NCBI GenBank assembly: GCA_029289235.1
Contig: JARFTZ010000047.1
Location: 1-64,000, forward strand
Source of the DNA: Gammaproteobacteria bacterium
GTDB lineage: Bacteria; Pseudomonadota; Gammaproteobacteria; Burkholderiales; Rhodocyclaceae
DNA: 64,000 bases
Reading direction: 5' to 3'
A program made the position numbers and the translations under genes. The notes below the pieces were generated by a model. It was not told where the DNA came from and did not search any database. It worked only from the letters and a program-made list of their open reading frames with translations. Positions 38,953-49,870 of this stretch are shown here, piece by piece. Numbering within the stretch: the first letter of the stretch is position 1; the number at the start of each line of letters is the position of its first letter.

Positions 38953-39531
38953 TCAGGCGGCGGCCTCCGTCGCTGGCAGGGGCTCGCCGGTTTGTGCAAT
39001 GCCGGAGAGCATGGCGATTTCATCGATGGACAGCACCTTGCCGATGTTCAGGATGATGACGAACTTTCCGGCAACCTTGCCCATCCCGGAAATGAAGTCG
39101 GCGCGGATCTTCGCTCCGAACGAAGGCGGCGGCTCGATTTCGCCGGGCGGAATCTCGAGGACTTCCGAAACGGCGTCGACCATGATGCCGATGTCGCTAT
39201 GCGCTTCCTGATCGATGACTTCGAGAATGACGATGCAGGTTCGCCGGCCCACTGTGGTCGGCTTGCCGCCGAAGCGTGCGGCCAGGTCGATGACCGGGAC
39301 GACGGCGCCGCGCAGGTTGATCACGCCGCGAATGAACGCCGGCATCATCGGAATTTCGGTCAGGTGGCCGAATTCGATGATCTCCTTCACGTTCAGGATG
39401 CCGACGGCGAACATTTCCCCGGCGAGCGAGAAGGTGAGGTATTGGGCCGGTGCTTCGCTCGCCCTGGCGACGGCGGTGTTCGCCGTGGCCGCGGGAAGCG
39501 GGTTGCCCCGTGCGGGGGTGAGTTGTCCCAT
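38953..39531 (-). CDS. cheW: Chemotaxis coupling protein CheW
   Basis: 192-residue scaffold linking receptor and CheA. The CheW fold is visible from about residue 28 ('QYLTFSLAGEMFAVGILNVKEIIEFGHLTEIPMMPAFIRGVINLRGAVVPVIDLAARFG') to 'GKVLSIDEIAMLSGI'. The N-terminal 25 residues are a low-complexity extension and the C-terminus ends in alanines. Ten bases downstream of the MCP gene stop. No second CheW is in the window. Confidence 0.95.
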   Translation of the reverse strand: MGQLTPARGNPLPAATANTAVARASEAPAQYLTFSLAGEMFAVGILNVKEIIEFGHLTEIPMMPAFIRGVINLRGAVVPVIDLAARFGGKPTTVGRRTCIVILEVIDQEAHSDIGIMVDAVSEVLEIPPGEIEPPPSFGAKIRADFISGMGKVAGKFVIILNIGKVLSIDEIAMLSGIAQTGEPLPATEAAA

Positions 39532-39541
39532 GATCCGCCTC

Positions 39542-41173
39542 TCAGAAACGCTCGAAGTCGCCTTCGCTGACTTGCAGCGATCCCGCCGGCGTGGCCATCG
39601 CCAGGCGCGGCGAAGTGCTCCGCGCAGCCGCGCCGGAACCGGCCGGACGGCTTGCCGGCCGGCGGCTGGAGCCCTCGTCGAGGCGGAAGAAGGTCATGGT
39701 CTGCTGCAGCTGTTCCGCCTGCGCGCCGAGTTCCTCGGCGGTCGCCGCGAGTTCTTCGGACGCGGAAGCGTTCTGCTGGGTCGCCTGGTTGAGCTGGCCC
39801 ATCGCACTGTTGATCTGCGTCACGCCGGACGACTGCTCCGACGACGCGGCGGCGATTTCCTGCACCAGGTCGGATGTCTTGCGGATCGACGGGACGATCT
39901 CGGTGAGCAGTTCGCCGGCGCGTTCGGCCTGTTTGACCGACGAGTCGGCGAGGTCGCCGATTTCCTGGGCGGCGACCTGCGAGCGCTCCGCCAGCTTGCG
40001 CACCTCGGCGGCGACGACCGCGAAGCCCTTGCCGTGCTCGCCGGCGCGGGCCGCTTCGATCGCCGCGTTCAGCGCCAGCAGGTTGGTCTGGTAGGCAATG
40101 TCGTCGATGATGCCGATCTTGCCGGCGATGCTCTTCATGTCATCGACCGTACGGCTGACCGCGTCGCCGCCCTCGGCGGCTTCCTGGGCGGCCTTCGATG
40201 CCATGCCGTCGGTGACGCGGGCGTTCTCGGTGTTCTGGGCGATCGAGGCGGTCATCTGCTCCATCGACGAGGTGGTTTCCTCGACGGAAGCGGCCTGCTC
40301 GCTCGACGATTGCGACAGCGACTGGGCCGTTGCCGACACCTGGCCGGCGGCGTTGGTCAGGTTGTCCGCCGCGGTGCGCACTTCGCCGATGATCTGGGTG
40401 AGGCGGCCGATCATGTTCTGCATGGCGGTCATCAATTGCCCGACTTCGTCCTTGCTGTCGGCATCGAGGCGCACCGTCAGGTCGCCCCCCGCCAGGCGCT
40501 CGGCGGCTTCGACAGCAGTGCGGATCGGGCGGGTGATCGAGCGGGTGATCCACCAGGCAAAGGCAAGGGCCATGACGATCGCGGCGATCGCGATCGAGAG
40601 GATCAGGGTCTGGGCGCCCGCCGCCGTCTTGTCCGCCGTTTCGCCCGATTTGACCATCAGATCGGTCTGGAAATCGATGAGTTGCGAGACCGACTTGAGG
40701 TAATCGTCTTGCGCCTTGCGCATGTTTCCCAGCAGCAAAACAGTGGCTTCTTCCCGTCTGCCGGTATTCGTCAGCTCGATCAACTTGCCGAGTTCGGACA
40801 CATACGTCTTCCGGGTTTCGCCGACGCCCTGCAGGATGCGCCTGCCTTCGTCGGAGGTGATTGTCTTTTCGAGCTTCTCCATGCGCTCGGAAATGATCTT
40901 GCTGCTTGCCGGGATGCGACCCAGTTCGGCGCGGGCCGTTTCCGGCGTGGCGGCCAGGATCGCATTGCGGGTGATCCGCGCGACGACGTTGACCTCGTTG
41001 ATGATGTCGTTGGCCTGCACGGTTTTCGGGAACTTGTCGCGGACCAGGTCGTTGATCTCGCCGTTGAGTACCCCGAGGCGCTGGTAGGCGAGGGAGGAGA
41101 CCACGATCAGCAGCGTCAGGACGAGCCCGAAGCCGACGCCGAGGCGAACACCGATTTTCAGATTCTTGAACAT
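39542..41173 (-). CDS. Methyl-accepting chemotaxis protein
   Basis: 543-residue inner-membrane receptor. TM1 is about 10-30 and TM2 about 190-210 around a four-helix-bundle periplasmic sensor (about 150 residues, with '[24 protein letters not shown]'). A HAMP domain follows ('[24 protein letters not shown]') and then a long signalling hairpin with the tip '[42 protein letters not shown]'. It ends in DFERF, a C-terminal pentapeptide resembling the NWETF CheR tether with Phe for Trp. It is the only receptor of the operon, encoded between cheA (3-base gap) and cheW. The ligand is not predictable. Confidence 0.95.
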   Translation of the reverse strand: MFKNLKIGVRLGVGFGLVLTLLIVVSSLAYQRLGVLNGEINDLVRDKFPKTVQANDIINEVNVVARITRNAILAATPETARAELGRIPASSKIISERMEKLEKTITSDEGRRILQGVGETRKTYVSELGKLIELTNTGRREEATVLLLGNMRKAQDDYLKSVSQLIDFQTDLMVKSGETADKTAAGAQTLILSIAIAAIVMALAFAWWITRSITRPIRTAVEAAERLAGGDLTVRLDADSKDEVGQLMTAMQNMIGRLTQIIGEVRTAADNLTNAAGQVSATAQSLSQSSSEQAASVEETTSSMEQMTASIAQNTENARVTDGMASKAAQEAAEGGDAVSRTVDDMKSIAGKIGIIDDIAYQTNLLALNAAIEAARAGEHGKGFAVVAAEVRKLAERSQVAAQEIGDLADSSVKQAERAGELLTEIVPSIRKTSDLVQEIAAASSEQSSGVTQINSAMGQLNQATQQNASASEELAATAEELGAQAEQLQQTMTFFRLDEGSSRRPASRPAGSGAAARSTSPRLAMATPAGSLQVSEGDFERF

Positions 41174-41176
41174 GAT

Positions 41177-43396
41177 CTACCTTTCCGTTGGACTTGCAAT
41201 TTGAATGTTGGTGGGGGTGTTGATGGAGGATGGCGGGAGCAGACGGCTTTCCTCAGCCTGCCGGACGATCCGGACGAGCGCCGCGACGTCGAGGATCAGC
41301 GCCACGTCGCCACTGCCCAGGATCGTCGAGCCGCTGATCCCGCGCAGGTTGGCGAACAGGCGGCCCAGCGGCTTGATCACGGTCTGGAATTCGCCCATCA
41401 GCTGGTCGACGACGATGCCGGCGCGTTGTCCGGCGAACTGCACCACGACGATGCTCTCGCGGGCCGGGGCCGGGCCGTCGATCTCGAACAGTTCGCGCAG
41501 GCGGATGAAAGGCAGCGCCTCGCCGCGCAGGTTGAGGAAGTTGCGCTCGCCGCCAAGATCCCGGTGTTCGATGCACTCGACGACCGAATCGAGCGGAATG
41601 ACGTAGGAGGCCTTGCCGATGCCGACCAGGAAGCCGTCGATGATGGCCAGGGTCAGCGGCAGACGGATGGTGAAGGTCGATCCGACGCCTTCCGTGGATG
41701 CAACGTCGACCGTGCCGCGCAGCGCCTGGATGTTGCGGCGCACGACGTCCATGCCGACGCCGCGGCCGGAGAGTTTCGAGACCTGGTCGGCGGTCGAGAA
41801 GCCGGGTTCGAAGATGAGGTTGATGATCTCGCTGTCCGACAGCGCGTCAGTTGGCTGGATCAGTTCACGCTCGACGGCCTTGGCGCGGATCTTCTCGCGG
41901 TTGAGCCCGCCACCGTCGTCGGAAACCTCGATGACGATGCTGCCCGAGTCATGGAAGGCGTTGAGCGAGACGCGGCCGCAGGCCGGCTTGCCGCAGGCCA
42001 GGCGCGTCTCGACCGGCTCGATGCCGTGGTCGAGCGAATTGCGCACCAGGTGCATCAGCGGATCGCCGATTTTCTCGACGACGCTTTTGTCGAGTTCCGT
42101 ATCGGCACCGCTGATCGACAGCTCGATTTCCTTGCCGAGATCCTTGGCGACGTCGCGCACCACGCGATGGAAACGGTTGAAGGTATCGCCGATCTGCACC
42201 ATGCGCAGTTGCAGCGCGGAATCACGAATGTTTTCGACGAGGCGCGAGAGCACCGACGTCGCTTCAATCAGGTCGCCGTTGCGGCTGCGGGCGGCCAGCA
42301 GGTTGGCCGAGGCGCCGGCGATGACCAGTTCGCCGATCAGGTCGATCAGGCTGTCCAGCTTGTCGGCGTGCACCCGTACCAGCTGGGCTTCGCGCGCCTT
42401 CTTCTCGGTGACCTGGCTCTGGCGGGTGACCGCGGCGTCGATGACTTCCTTGTGCACCACCTTGCTGTCGATGAGGATTTCGCCGAGTGGCGGTGCTTCT
42501 TCCGGGGCGGCCTCCGCTGCGTTTTGCTGCGCCAGCAGGCCGCGATCGACCTCGGCCTGCGTCAGCGCGCCGCAGCGCACCAGTATTTCGCCAAGGCGCA
42601 GGGTGTCTTCGGGCAGCTCGGCGATCAGCCGGAGGTAGTCGTCAAGTTTGCTCTGCGGCGGGAGGATGCGCAGGTCGCATTCGTCGCTGACGAAATCGAA
42701 GACGCGTTCGATGTCGGCCTTGCCGGCTTTGGTCTGCAGGCGAATCTCGAAGCCCAGGTAGCACGATTCCGGGTCCATCTCCGCTGCTTCGGGAAGCGCA
42801 TCGGCGATCGTTTCGATGCCGATGATTTCGCCGAGACCGCCGAGGAAACGGATGAACGAGAGCGGGTCGGTGCCGCCGCGCATGACGTTCGGCCCGAAGC
42901 GCACCGAAACGTGCCAAGCGTCGTTGCTGACGACGCCGCCACCCGTGCTTTCGACGCTGGCGTCGTCATCGTCGGCGACGGTCAGGCTGGCGCCGGCTGG
43001 CGTGTCGGCGTTGTCGAGAATCTGTTTCAGTCGTTCGGTCAGCGCGTCGCCGCGTTCGCTCAGGGCAGCGTCCGGTTCTGCCTGTTGCGCGGCGAGGACG
43101 TCCACCAGGCTGCCCATGTGGTCGCAGCACGCCAGCAAGATGTTGGCCAGTTCGCCGCTGACGGCAAGATCGCCGTTGCGCAGGGCGTCGAGGAGGTTTT
43201 CCACGCGGTGGGTGAAATGCTCGATGTAGGCGCATTCGATGACGCCGGCGCCGCCCTTGATCGTATGCGCGGCGCGGAAGATGGCGTTGAGGTTGTCGGT
43301 GTCGTCCGGCATCTGTTCGAGGCGGAGCAGGCCGGCTTCCATTTCCGCGAGCTGTTCGCGGCATTCCTGGATATACACGCTGGTCAGTTCGTCCAT
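41177..43396 (-). CDS. cheA: Chemotaxis histidine kinase CheA
   Basis: 739-residue core kinase. The Hpt (P1) domain has the phosphorylatable histidine in 'FRAAHTIKGGAGVIE' at about residue 47. An acidic linker region follows, then a segment with 'SKVVHKEVIDAAVTRQSQVTEKKAREAQLVRVHADKLDSLIDLIGELVIA' (dimerisation), then the ATPase with 'HLVRNSLDHGIEPVETR', 'IVIEVSDDGGGLNREKI' and 'GRGVGMDVVRRNIQALRG', and a C-terminal CheW-like domain. The region between P1 and P3 does not look like a classic P2 CheY-binding domain. It transfers phosphate to CheY and possibly to the other receivers of the operon. Confidence 0.96.
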   Translation of the reverse strand: MDELTSVYIQECREQLAEMEAGLLRLEQMPDDTDNLNAIFRAAHTIKGGAGVIECAYIEHFTHRVENLLDALRNGDLAVSGELANILLACCDHMGSLVDVLAAQQAEPDAALSERGDALTERLKQILDNADTPAGASLTVADDDDASVESTGGGVVSNDAWHVSVRFGPNVMRGGTDPLSFIRFLGGLGEIIGIETIADALPEAAEMDPESCYLGFEIRLQTKAGKADIERVFDFVSDECDLRILPPQSKLDDYLRLIAELPEDTLRLGEILVRCGALTQAEVDRGLLAQQNAAEAAPEEAPPLGEILIDSKVVHKEVIDAAVTRQSQVTEKKAREAQLVRVHADKLDSLIDLIGELVIAGASANLLAARSRNGDLIEATSVLSRLVENIRDSALQLRMVQIGDTFNRFHRVVRDVAKDLGKEIELSISGADTELDKSVVEKIGDPLMHLVRNSLDHGIEPVETRLACGKPACGRVSLNAFHDSGSIVIEVSDDGGGLNREKIRAKAVERELIQPTDALSDSEIINLIFEPGFSTADQVSKLSGRGVGMDVVRRNIQALRGTVDVASTEGVGSTFTIRLPLTLAIIDGFLVGIGKASYVIPLDSVVECIEHRDLGGERNFLNLRGEALPFIRLRELFEIDGPAPARESIVVVQFAGQRAGIVVDQLMGEFQTVIKPLGRLFANLRGISGSTILGSGDVALILDVAALVRIVRQAEESRLLPPSSINTPTNIQIASPTER

Positions 43397-43406
43397 TGGG
43401 GTCTCC

Positions 43407-43712
43407 TCAGCAGGCTTCGGCGGCGGGGATGACCAGCGGGTCCCCGAGTTCGCCGGCGAGGTTGCAAAAGTCGATCAGCGAGCGCACCGCCTGGCTGTGG
43501 GCAACGATGACCGCACGTTTGCCGGCGCGTTGTGCTTCCTTTTTCAGCAGCAGAAGCAACTGCAAGCCGGCGGTGTCGATCTCGTTGACCTGCGACAGGT
43601 CGAGTTCGAGTTCATCGCTCGCGGCGAGCGCGGCGAGCAGCGTCTGCTTCAGCTCCAGCGCGTGGTAGATGGTCAGGTCCTCGGCGAGGGGCAGGGTTTT
43701 GCTGGCTGGCAT
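43407..43712 (-). CDS. STAS-domain protein (anti-sigma-factor-antagonist-like)
   Basis: 101-residue single STAS domain ('TLPLAEDLTIYHALELKQTLLAAL', 'ELDLSQVNEIDTAGLQLLLLLKKEA'). In anti-anti-sigma proteins a serine follows 'ID' in this motif and is phosphorylated; here it is threonine (IDTAGL), which could still be modified. STAS proteins recur in chemosensory operons next to cheA/cheY, where their role is not settled. It lies ten bases upstream of cheA and nine downstream of the CheZ-like gene. No anti-sigma kinase is in the window. Confidence 0.85.
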   Translation of the reverse strand: MPASKTLPLAEDLTIYHALELKQTLLAALAASDELELDLSQVNEIDTAGLQLLLLLKKEAQRAGKRAVIVAHSQAVRSLIDFCNLAGELGDPLVIPAAEAC

Positions 43713-43721
43713 GACGGAGCC

Positions 43722-44231
43722 TCAGAAAAGTTCGACGCGCGGCGAGTTCAGGGCGCCTGCATCGCTCGCGGCGGCGGATGCGTGGATCGCCCGTTGCCGT
43801 TCGGTAACGTAGCTGCCGTGCAGTTGCTGCAAGCGTTCATCGCCACTCAGCAGGTTTTTCGGCGGTGTTCCGGTCCGAAGCAGTTCGGCCAGGTGGGCGC
43901 TGTGTTGTCCGAGCATCTGCAGTGCAGTCATGACGCTGCCGATCTGCTGGTGCAGCACGTCCTGGAACTGCAGCCGCGCGAGTGCGTCCCCCAGTTTGTC
44001 GGTCACCCGCTGGAAAACGTCTGCCGGGTGGCCTGGCATCTCGGGCACGATGTCGGCGAGGGAGTTATCGACGGCAATCAGGTCGTTGGTCAGCGCGATG
44101 ACCGCTTTTTCCCCCGTTTCAACGCTGTCCTGCAGTTGCCGGCAGAGGATCTCAACGAGATGGCCTGCTTCCTGGAGTTCTGTGGCGACCTGCCGGGCGG
44201 CGTCCGGGGCTGAGGGTGGGATTGGCACCAT
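43722..44231 (-). CDS. Divergent CheZ-like protein (putative CheY phosphatase)
   Basis: 169-residue helical protein without signal peptide. The motif 'LQFQDVLHQQIGSVMTALQML' resembles the CheZ catalytic helix 'FQDLTGQVIKKM': the Asp and the Gln four residues later (D143/Q147 in E. coli) are conserved in spacing. The rest is two long helices, a linker and a C-terminal tail ending VELF. E. coli CheZ also has a flexible tail whose end binds CheY. The gene lies five bases after cheY and before the STAS gene, fitting a CheY partner. Overall similarity to CheZ is low, so it could instead be a receptor-related helical protein. Function is inferred from motif and context. Confidence 0.55.
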   Translation of the reverse strand: MVPIPPSAPDAARQVATELQEAGHLVEILCRQLQDSVETGEKAVIALTNDLIAVDNSLADIVPEMPGHPADVFQRVTDKLGDALARLQFQDVLHQQIGSVMTALQMLGQHSAHLAELLRTGTPPKNLLSGDERLQQLHGSYVTERQRAIHASAAASDAGALNSPRVELF

Positions 44232-44236
44232 GGTCT

Positions 44237-44602
44237 TTAGCGCAGTACCAGCTTGATGGTGTTGAGCAGTTCGTCCGCCGTCGCCGGCTTGACGATCCAG
44301 CCGGAGGCGCCGGCAGCCTTGGCTTCGGCCTTGCGCGCCTGCTGCGATTCGGTGGTCAGGAACAGGATCGGCATGAACTTGCAGGCCGGCAGCTTCCTGA
44401 CTTCCTTGATCAGCTCGATGCCGTTCATGCCGGGCATGTTGAGGTCGGTGATCAACAGGTCGATCTTCGTTCCGTTGTTGAATTTCTTCAGGGCTTCCTC
44501 GGCGTTGGGCGCCTTTTCCACGCTGTATCCGGCCTTGCTGAGGATGCTCGAGATGCTCAGCAGGATGGTCGTGGAATCGTCTACCAGCATGATTGTGCTC
44601 AT
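44237..44602 (-). CDS. cheY: Chemotaxis response regulator CheY
   Basis: 121-residue single receiver domain. Acidic pocket 'IMLVDDSTTIL', phosphorylation site 'LLITDLNMPGMNGIELI', switch threonine in 'PILFLTTES' and lysine in 'GWIVKPATADELL' are all present. It is expected to take phosphate from CheA and act on a motor or another output. Its promoter region (44603-44739) holds a perfect 28-bp palindrome, so cheY and the genes after it may have their own promoter inside the operon. Confidence 0.95.
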   Translation of the reverse strand: MSTIMLVDDSTTILLSISSILSKAGYSVEKAPNAEEALKKFNNGTKIDLLITDLNMPGMNGIELIKEVRKLPACKFMPILFLTTESQQARKAEAKAAGASGWIVKPATADELLNTIKLVLR

Positions 44603-44678
44603 GGCGTCTCTTTTTCAGTCGGGTAATGAGTTGGAGGTGAAAGCGTGCGTCGATGATTCCAGAAACGCGCCGCGCTTT

Positions 44679-44728
44679 GCATCCGTGGAATCCGCAGGAA
44701 TTTGCGGGAACTACGTAGTTCCCGCAAA
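44679..44728 (-). promoter_or_regulatory. Palindrome-containing promoter module, internal copy (upstream of cheY)
   Basis: 44701-44728 is a perfect 28-bp inverted repeat whose core is GAACTACGTAGTTC. Sixteen bases to its left lies GCATCCGT (44679-44686). The same GCATCCGT-N16-TGCGGGAACTACG arrangement occurs upstream of the first gene of the operon at 49787-49829. In the transcription direction the palindrome is upstream and ACGGATGC about 30 bases downstream of its centre, as for a regulator bound near -40. It could also act as a hairpin, but the second copy has a broken right arm, which argues for a DNA-level site. Confidence 0.6.
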
Positions 44729-44739
44729 GCGTTGGAGTG

Positions 44740-46713
<1,974 letters not shown>

Positions 46714-46717
<4 letters not shown>

Positions 46718-47523
46718 GGCTTGCGGTAGATCGTCGGGCGCACGGTGATCAGCCGGTCGGTGATGCCGTTGAGGGTTTCCGAATGGCCGATGATCAGATG
46801 GCCGCCCGGTCTCAGGCGGGGCAGCAGGTTGTGCACGACACGGGCCTTGGTCGGCGGGTCGAAGTAGATCATCACGTTGCGCAGGAAGACGACATCGAAG
46901 TCACCGATGACCGTGTCGACCGGCTGCATCAGGTTGAGCTGGAAAAAACGGGTGCGCTGGCGCAGCTCCGGTGCGATCAGGAAGGTTCCGGCCTGCGAGC
47001 GCACGCCTTTCAGGCAGTACTTGCGCATGTAGTCGGGCGGGATGCCCTCGGTCCGCGCCAGTCCGTAATGCCCGGTCACGGCGCGCGCCAGCACGCGGGT
47101 GCAGATGTCCGAACCGACGATTTCCCAGGGCGCGTCGCCGAGCGTGTCGGCTAGCAGCATGGCGATCGAGTAGGCCTCCTCGCCGCTCGAGCTGGCGGCG
47201 CTCCACACGCGCAAGGGGGCGCCGTTGCGTCGGCGGGGGACGACCTCTGCGCGCAGGAACTCGAAATGGTTCGGTTCCCGGAAGAAATAGGTCTCGTTGG
47301 TCGTCAGCAGGTCGACCATGACCTGGACCTCGTTCGGGTGGTCGCCGGTGGCGAGCATCCGGTAGTAGCTGGCGAAGCTCGGCAGCTGGAAGTGACGCAG
47401 CCGTTTGCCGAGCCGGCCGACGAGCAAGTCCTTCTTGGTGTCGTTCAGGCTGATGCCGGCGAGCTTGTAGATCAGCCGCTGGAAGAGGGCGAATTCCTGA
47501 TCGGTGATGCGGGCGTCGCTCAT
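46714..47523 (-). CDS. cheR: Chemotaxis receptor methyltransferase CheR
   Basis: 269-residue S-adenosylmethionine-dependent methyltransferase. The N-terminal helical domain ('FQRLIYKLAGISLNDTKKDLLVGRLGKRLRHF') precedes the SAM-binding core 'LRVWSAASSSGEEAYSIAMLL', and 'VVFLRNVMIYFDPPTKARVV' is the conserved late motif. A beta-subdomain ('KGVRSQAGTFLIAPELRQRTRFF') is present; this is the part that grips the C-terminal NWETF-type pentapeptide in pentapeptide-dependent CheR. ATG overlaps the cheD2 stop (TGATG). Confidence 0.95.
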
Positions 47524-48116
47524 CAGAACAGCTCGATCTTCTTGTCGGACGCCTGCGGCGTGCGGCGCAGCGTTTCGGCGTAGGCTCGCTCCTCGCGGGC
47601 GATGACCTCAGCGGTGGCCATGTTGGTCACCATGCGCTTGCAGAAGGCTTCGCCGTTGGTCGGCAGGAAGATGATCTTGCGCGACCACGGGCCGAGAAAA
47701 TCGGAGGAAACCAGCGGGATCCCCTCGCGTTGCAGCCACTCCTTGGCGAATCCGGCGTTGCGCAGGCCGATGCTCAGCGAGCCTTCGCCGGCGTCGATGA
47801 TCGTGCCGCCGCCGAAGGCCTTGGCTTGAAGCCGGACCTTCTTGGCCCCCTTGCCGAGCAGGGCGTTGAGCAGTGCCTCCATGGCGAAGTCGCCGGAGAG
47901 CAGCGAGTCGACGTCGCCGTTCCGGCTTCGCCCCATGTCCGGCAGCATGAAGTGATTCATGCCGCCGATCTTCAGCAGCGGATCGTAAAGGCAGACGGCG
48001 ACGCAGGAGCCCAGCAAGGTCGCCAGCGGTTGCCGCGTATCGACTGCCCAGGCGCCCGGCTGGACGTTCCTCGCCAGTCGTTCAAGTTCTCGCGGAGGAA
48101 GACCGGCATACTCCAA
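47523..48116 (-). CDS. cheD: Chemoreceptor glutamine deamidase CheD (copy 2)
   Basis: 197-residue CheD, diverged from copy 1. Catalytic cysteine in 'LATLLGSCVAVCLYDPLLK', histidine in 'IGGMNHFMLPDMG', plus 'AKAFGGGTIIDAGEGSLSIGLRNAGFAKEWL'. It carries an extra C-terminal helix of about 30 residues ending KKIELF, a tail resembling those of the MCP and the CheZ-like protein. The start is an unusual TTG at 48116; no ATG or GTG gives the same frame before the conserved part. Located between the REC-effector gene (18-base gap) and cheR. Confidence 0.9.
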   Translation of the reverse strand: MEYAGLPPRELERLARNVQPGAWAVDTRQPLATLLGSCVAVCLYDPLLKIGGMNHFMLPDMGRSRNGDVDSLLSGDFAMEALLNALLGKGAKKVRLQAKAFGGGTIIDAGEGSLSIGLRNAGFAKEWLQREGIPLVSSDFLGPWSRKIIFLPTNGEAFCKRMVTNMATAEVIAREERAYAETLRRTPQASDKKIELF

Positions 48117-48134
48117 GGCACGTCCCCGGTACGG

Positions 48135-49241
48135 TCAGCAACTGCGCAACTGTTCGAGGCGGTCGTTCAGGCGCTGCAGGGTTTCCTGCGTGTGCAAGCC
48201 GCGGTTGAGCAGTTCGGCCATGCGCGCCATGAAGTCGCTGACCATGTTCTGCAGGAAGCGTTCCTGGTTGTCGGTCAGTCCCAGCTTGTAGAACGAGTTG
48301 AGCAGGGTGTCCTGCAATGCGTTGATCAGCAGGGTGCTGTCGGCGGCGTTGCGCTGGTGCGCGTCGCGAAGCTCGCGCAGGGTGTTGTTGACACTGGTCA
48401 GCGCGGACTGGATGCCTTGTTCGTCCTGCATGGCCTTGAGACGCGAATCGACCCCCTGCGCGGCGACGGAGAGATGGTCGCGGAGCCGGCCGCAGTAGTC
48501 CGGGTCTTCCAGCGGCAGGTTGTTGATCATCAGCGTGACGCGCTCGAAGTTGTGCACGCTGCGCCGGCTGAACTCGAAGATCCGTCCCTGTTTGCGCACG
48601 TGCTCGATGATCGCGACTTCCAGCGGCAGATCGACGCCGGCAGCGCTGACGGTCAGTGCCTGGTCGCCGGCGCGCGTCTGGACGACGCCATCCAGGCGGT
48701 AGCGGCGCAACAATTCCAGCAGTTCGTCGGCGATTTCGCGCTGGCTGTCCATGGCGATCAGTTTGCTCATGAACTGCAGCAGGATGCCGGTTTCGTCCAT
48801 GCTGGCCATCACCAGCGAAGAAAGCTGTTCCGCCTCGCGTACCTGTTCGGCGAGTGAGCGCTGGCTGAGGACGATGTTTTGCGCCACCTTCAGCTTGCGC
48901 AACAATTCCTCAGGCTCGAACGGCTTGACGATGAAGTCCTCCCCGCCGGCGTCATAGCCCCGGATACGTTCCTCGATCGTGTCGTGCGCCGAGACGAAAA
49001 TCACTGGCGTCTGGCGATGCTCGGGCTTTGTCTTGATGTTCCGGCAGAGGGTGAAACCATCCATGCCTGGCAGGCTGACGTCGAGGAAAAACAGGTCGGG
49101 CCGGATCGAATCCATCGCCTCCCAGCATGCTTCTGCGCTGTCGAAGGTGCGGATGTGGCAATCCGGCTCGAGGATGGTGGTGATGATCTCGAGAACAAGC
49201 GGGTCATCGTCGACGACGAATACCCTGAAAGATTCCCTCAT
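48135..49241 (-). CDS. Response regulator with unassigned C-terminal helical effector
   Basis: 368 residues from ATG 49241 (MRESFRVFVVDDDPLVLEII); the track start 49313 lacks support. The receiver domain (about 5-125) has 'VFVVDDDPLVLE', 'DLFFLDVSLPGMDGFTLC', 'VIFVSAHDTIEERI' and 'DFIVKPFEPEELL'. A predicted coiled coil ('SQRSLAEQVREAEQLSSLVMASM') leads to a roughly 100-residue region that looks like a degenerate GAF-type sensor and then a long helical tail ('NTLRELRDAHQRNAADSTLLINALQDTLL'). No helix-turn-helix, GGDEF, EAL or HD motif is seen, so it probably acts by protein contact. Second gene of the chemosensory operon, after the Hpt gene. Confidence 0.85.
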   Translation of the reverse strand: MRESFRVFVVDDDPLVLEIITTILEPDCHIRTFDSAEACWEAMDSIRPDLFFLDVSLPGMDGFTLCRNIKTKPEHRQTPVIFVSAHDTIEERIRGYDAGGEDFIVKPFEPEELLRKLKVAQNIVLSQRSLAEQVREAEQLSSLVMASMDETGILLQFMSKLIAMDSQREIADELLELLRRYRLDGVVQTRAGDQALTVSAAGVDLPLEVAIIEHVRKQGRIFEFSRRSVHNFERVTLMINNLPLEDPDYCGRLRDHLSVAAQGVDSRLKAMQDEQGIQSALTSVNNTLRELRDAHQRNAADSTLLINALQDTLLNSFYKLGLTDNQERFLQNMVSDFMARMAELLNRGLHTQETLQRLNDRLEQLRSC

Positions 49242-49287
49242 GATGGTTTCGGCTCCCGGTTCGATGGTGATTCGGCGTGGTCGATTG

Positions 49288-49680
49288 TCAGCCGGCGGAA
49301 ACCGCCAGCGCACTGGCGATGTCCTGGCACATTTCGGTGGTCGTGCGTTCGAGTTCCTCCAGCCAGAGGGCCGTCGGTTCGTGATTGCGCAGGCTCACTT
49401 CGAGCGACAGGGCGATCGAGTGGAGCTCGGACATGCCCAGCATGCCGACGCGTCCCTTCAGCGAATGAACCAGGCCGATGGCCGTGTCTCGCGTTCCGTG
49501 CGCAATCGCCTCGCGGATCTGGGCCGTTGCCGCGGGTCCGTGCGTGATGAATTCGGCCAGCCAGTGCTGGTAGCGGTTTGCATCTCCGGCGAAACGGGCC
49601 AGGGCCTCCTTCGTATGAAGCCCGCGAATCGCCAGCAGTGGATTCCCGGGTTCGCTTGCTCCCTCGTGTTGTACACCCAT
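49288..49680 (-). CDS. Histidine phosphotransfer (Hpt) domain protein
   Basis: 130-residue single Hpt domain. The phosphorylatable histidine is in 'IGLVHSLKGRVGMLGMSELHSIALSLEVSLRN', a good match to the HSLKG consensus. ATG 49680 has AAGGAAA seven bases upstream. It is the first gene of the operon and lies beside the REC-effector gene; it may carry phosphate between the hybrid kinase, CheA-linked receivers and that regulator. The overlapping longer ORF 49238-49870 is in another frame and rejected. Confidence 0.85.
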   Translation of the reverse strand: MGVQHEGASEPGNPLLAIRGLHTKEALARFAGDANRYQHWLAEFITHGPAATAQIREAIAHGTRDTAIGLVHSLKGRVGMLGMSELHSIALSLEVSLRNHEPTALWLEELERTTTEMCQDIASALAVSAG

Positions 49681-49786
49681 CCAGATTTCCTTCTTTTGCT
49701 CTCGTTATGAGGTGTCGGCTGTTGTCTGAACACAGGTGCGCGGCCGACTCGAACGACGGCATGTTCCCAAAGCGGGCGTTTCTTGT

Positions 49787-49829
49787 GCATCCGTAATTTG
49801 TGCAACGAATTGCGGGAACTACGGAGTTC
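49787..49829 (-). promoter_or_regulatory. Palindrome-type promoter module, operon-head copy (upstream of hpt)
   Basis: GCATCCGT (49787-49794), 16 bases, then TGCGGGAACTACGGAGTTC (49811-49829). The order and spacing are identical to the module before cheY. The right arm of the palindrome is intact only through AGTTC. It lies about 107-150 bases before the hpt start. The shared architecture points to a common activator or repressor of the chemosensory operon. Confidence 0.6.
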
Positions 49830-49870
49830 TGCCCGATTTCGGCTGCCTGGCGGCAGGCGCACACAAACAA

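Noticed and set aside
39215-43432. A 1405-residue plus-strand ORF across the cheW-MCP-cheA region
   Set aside because: It runs antisense to three genes with clear domain motifs. Long antisense ORFs are common in GC-rich genes with few reverse-frame stops, and its translation has no recognisable domain.
49238-49870. A 210-residue minus ORF overlapping the Hpt gene
   Set aside because: Different frame from the Hpt domain, covers the promoter module and hupB terminator region, and has no domain.
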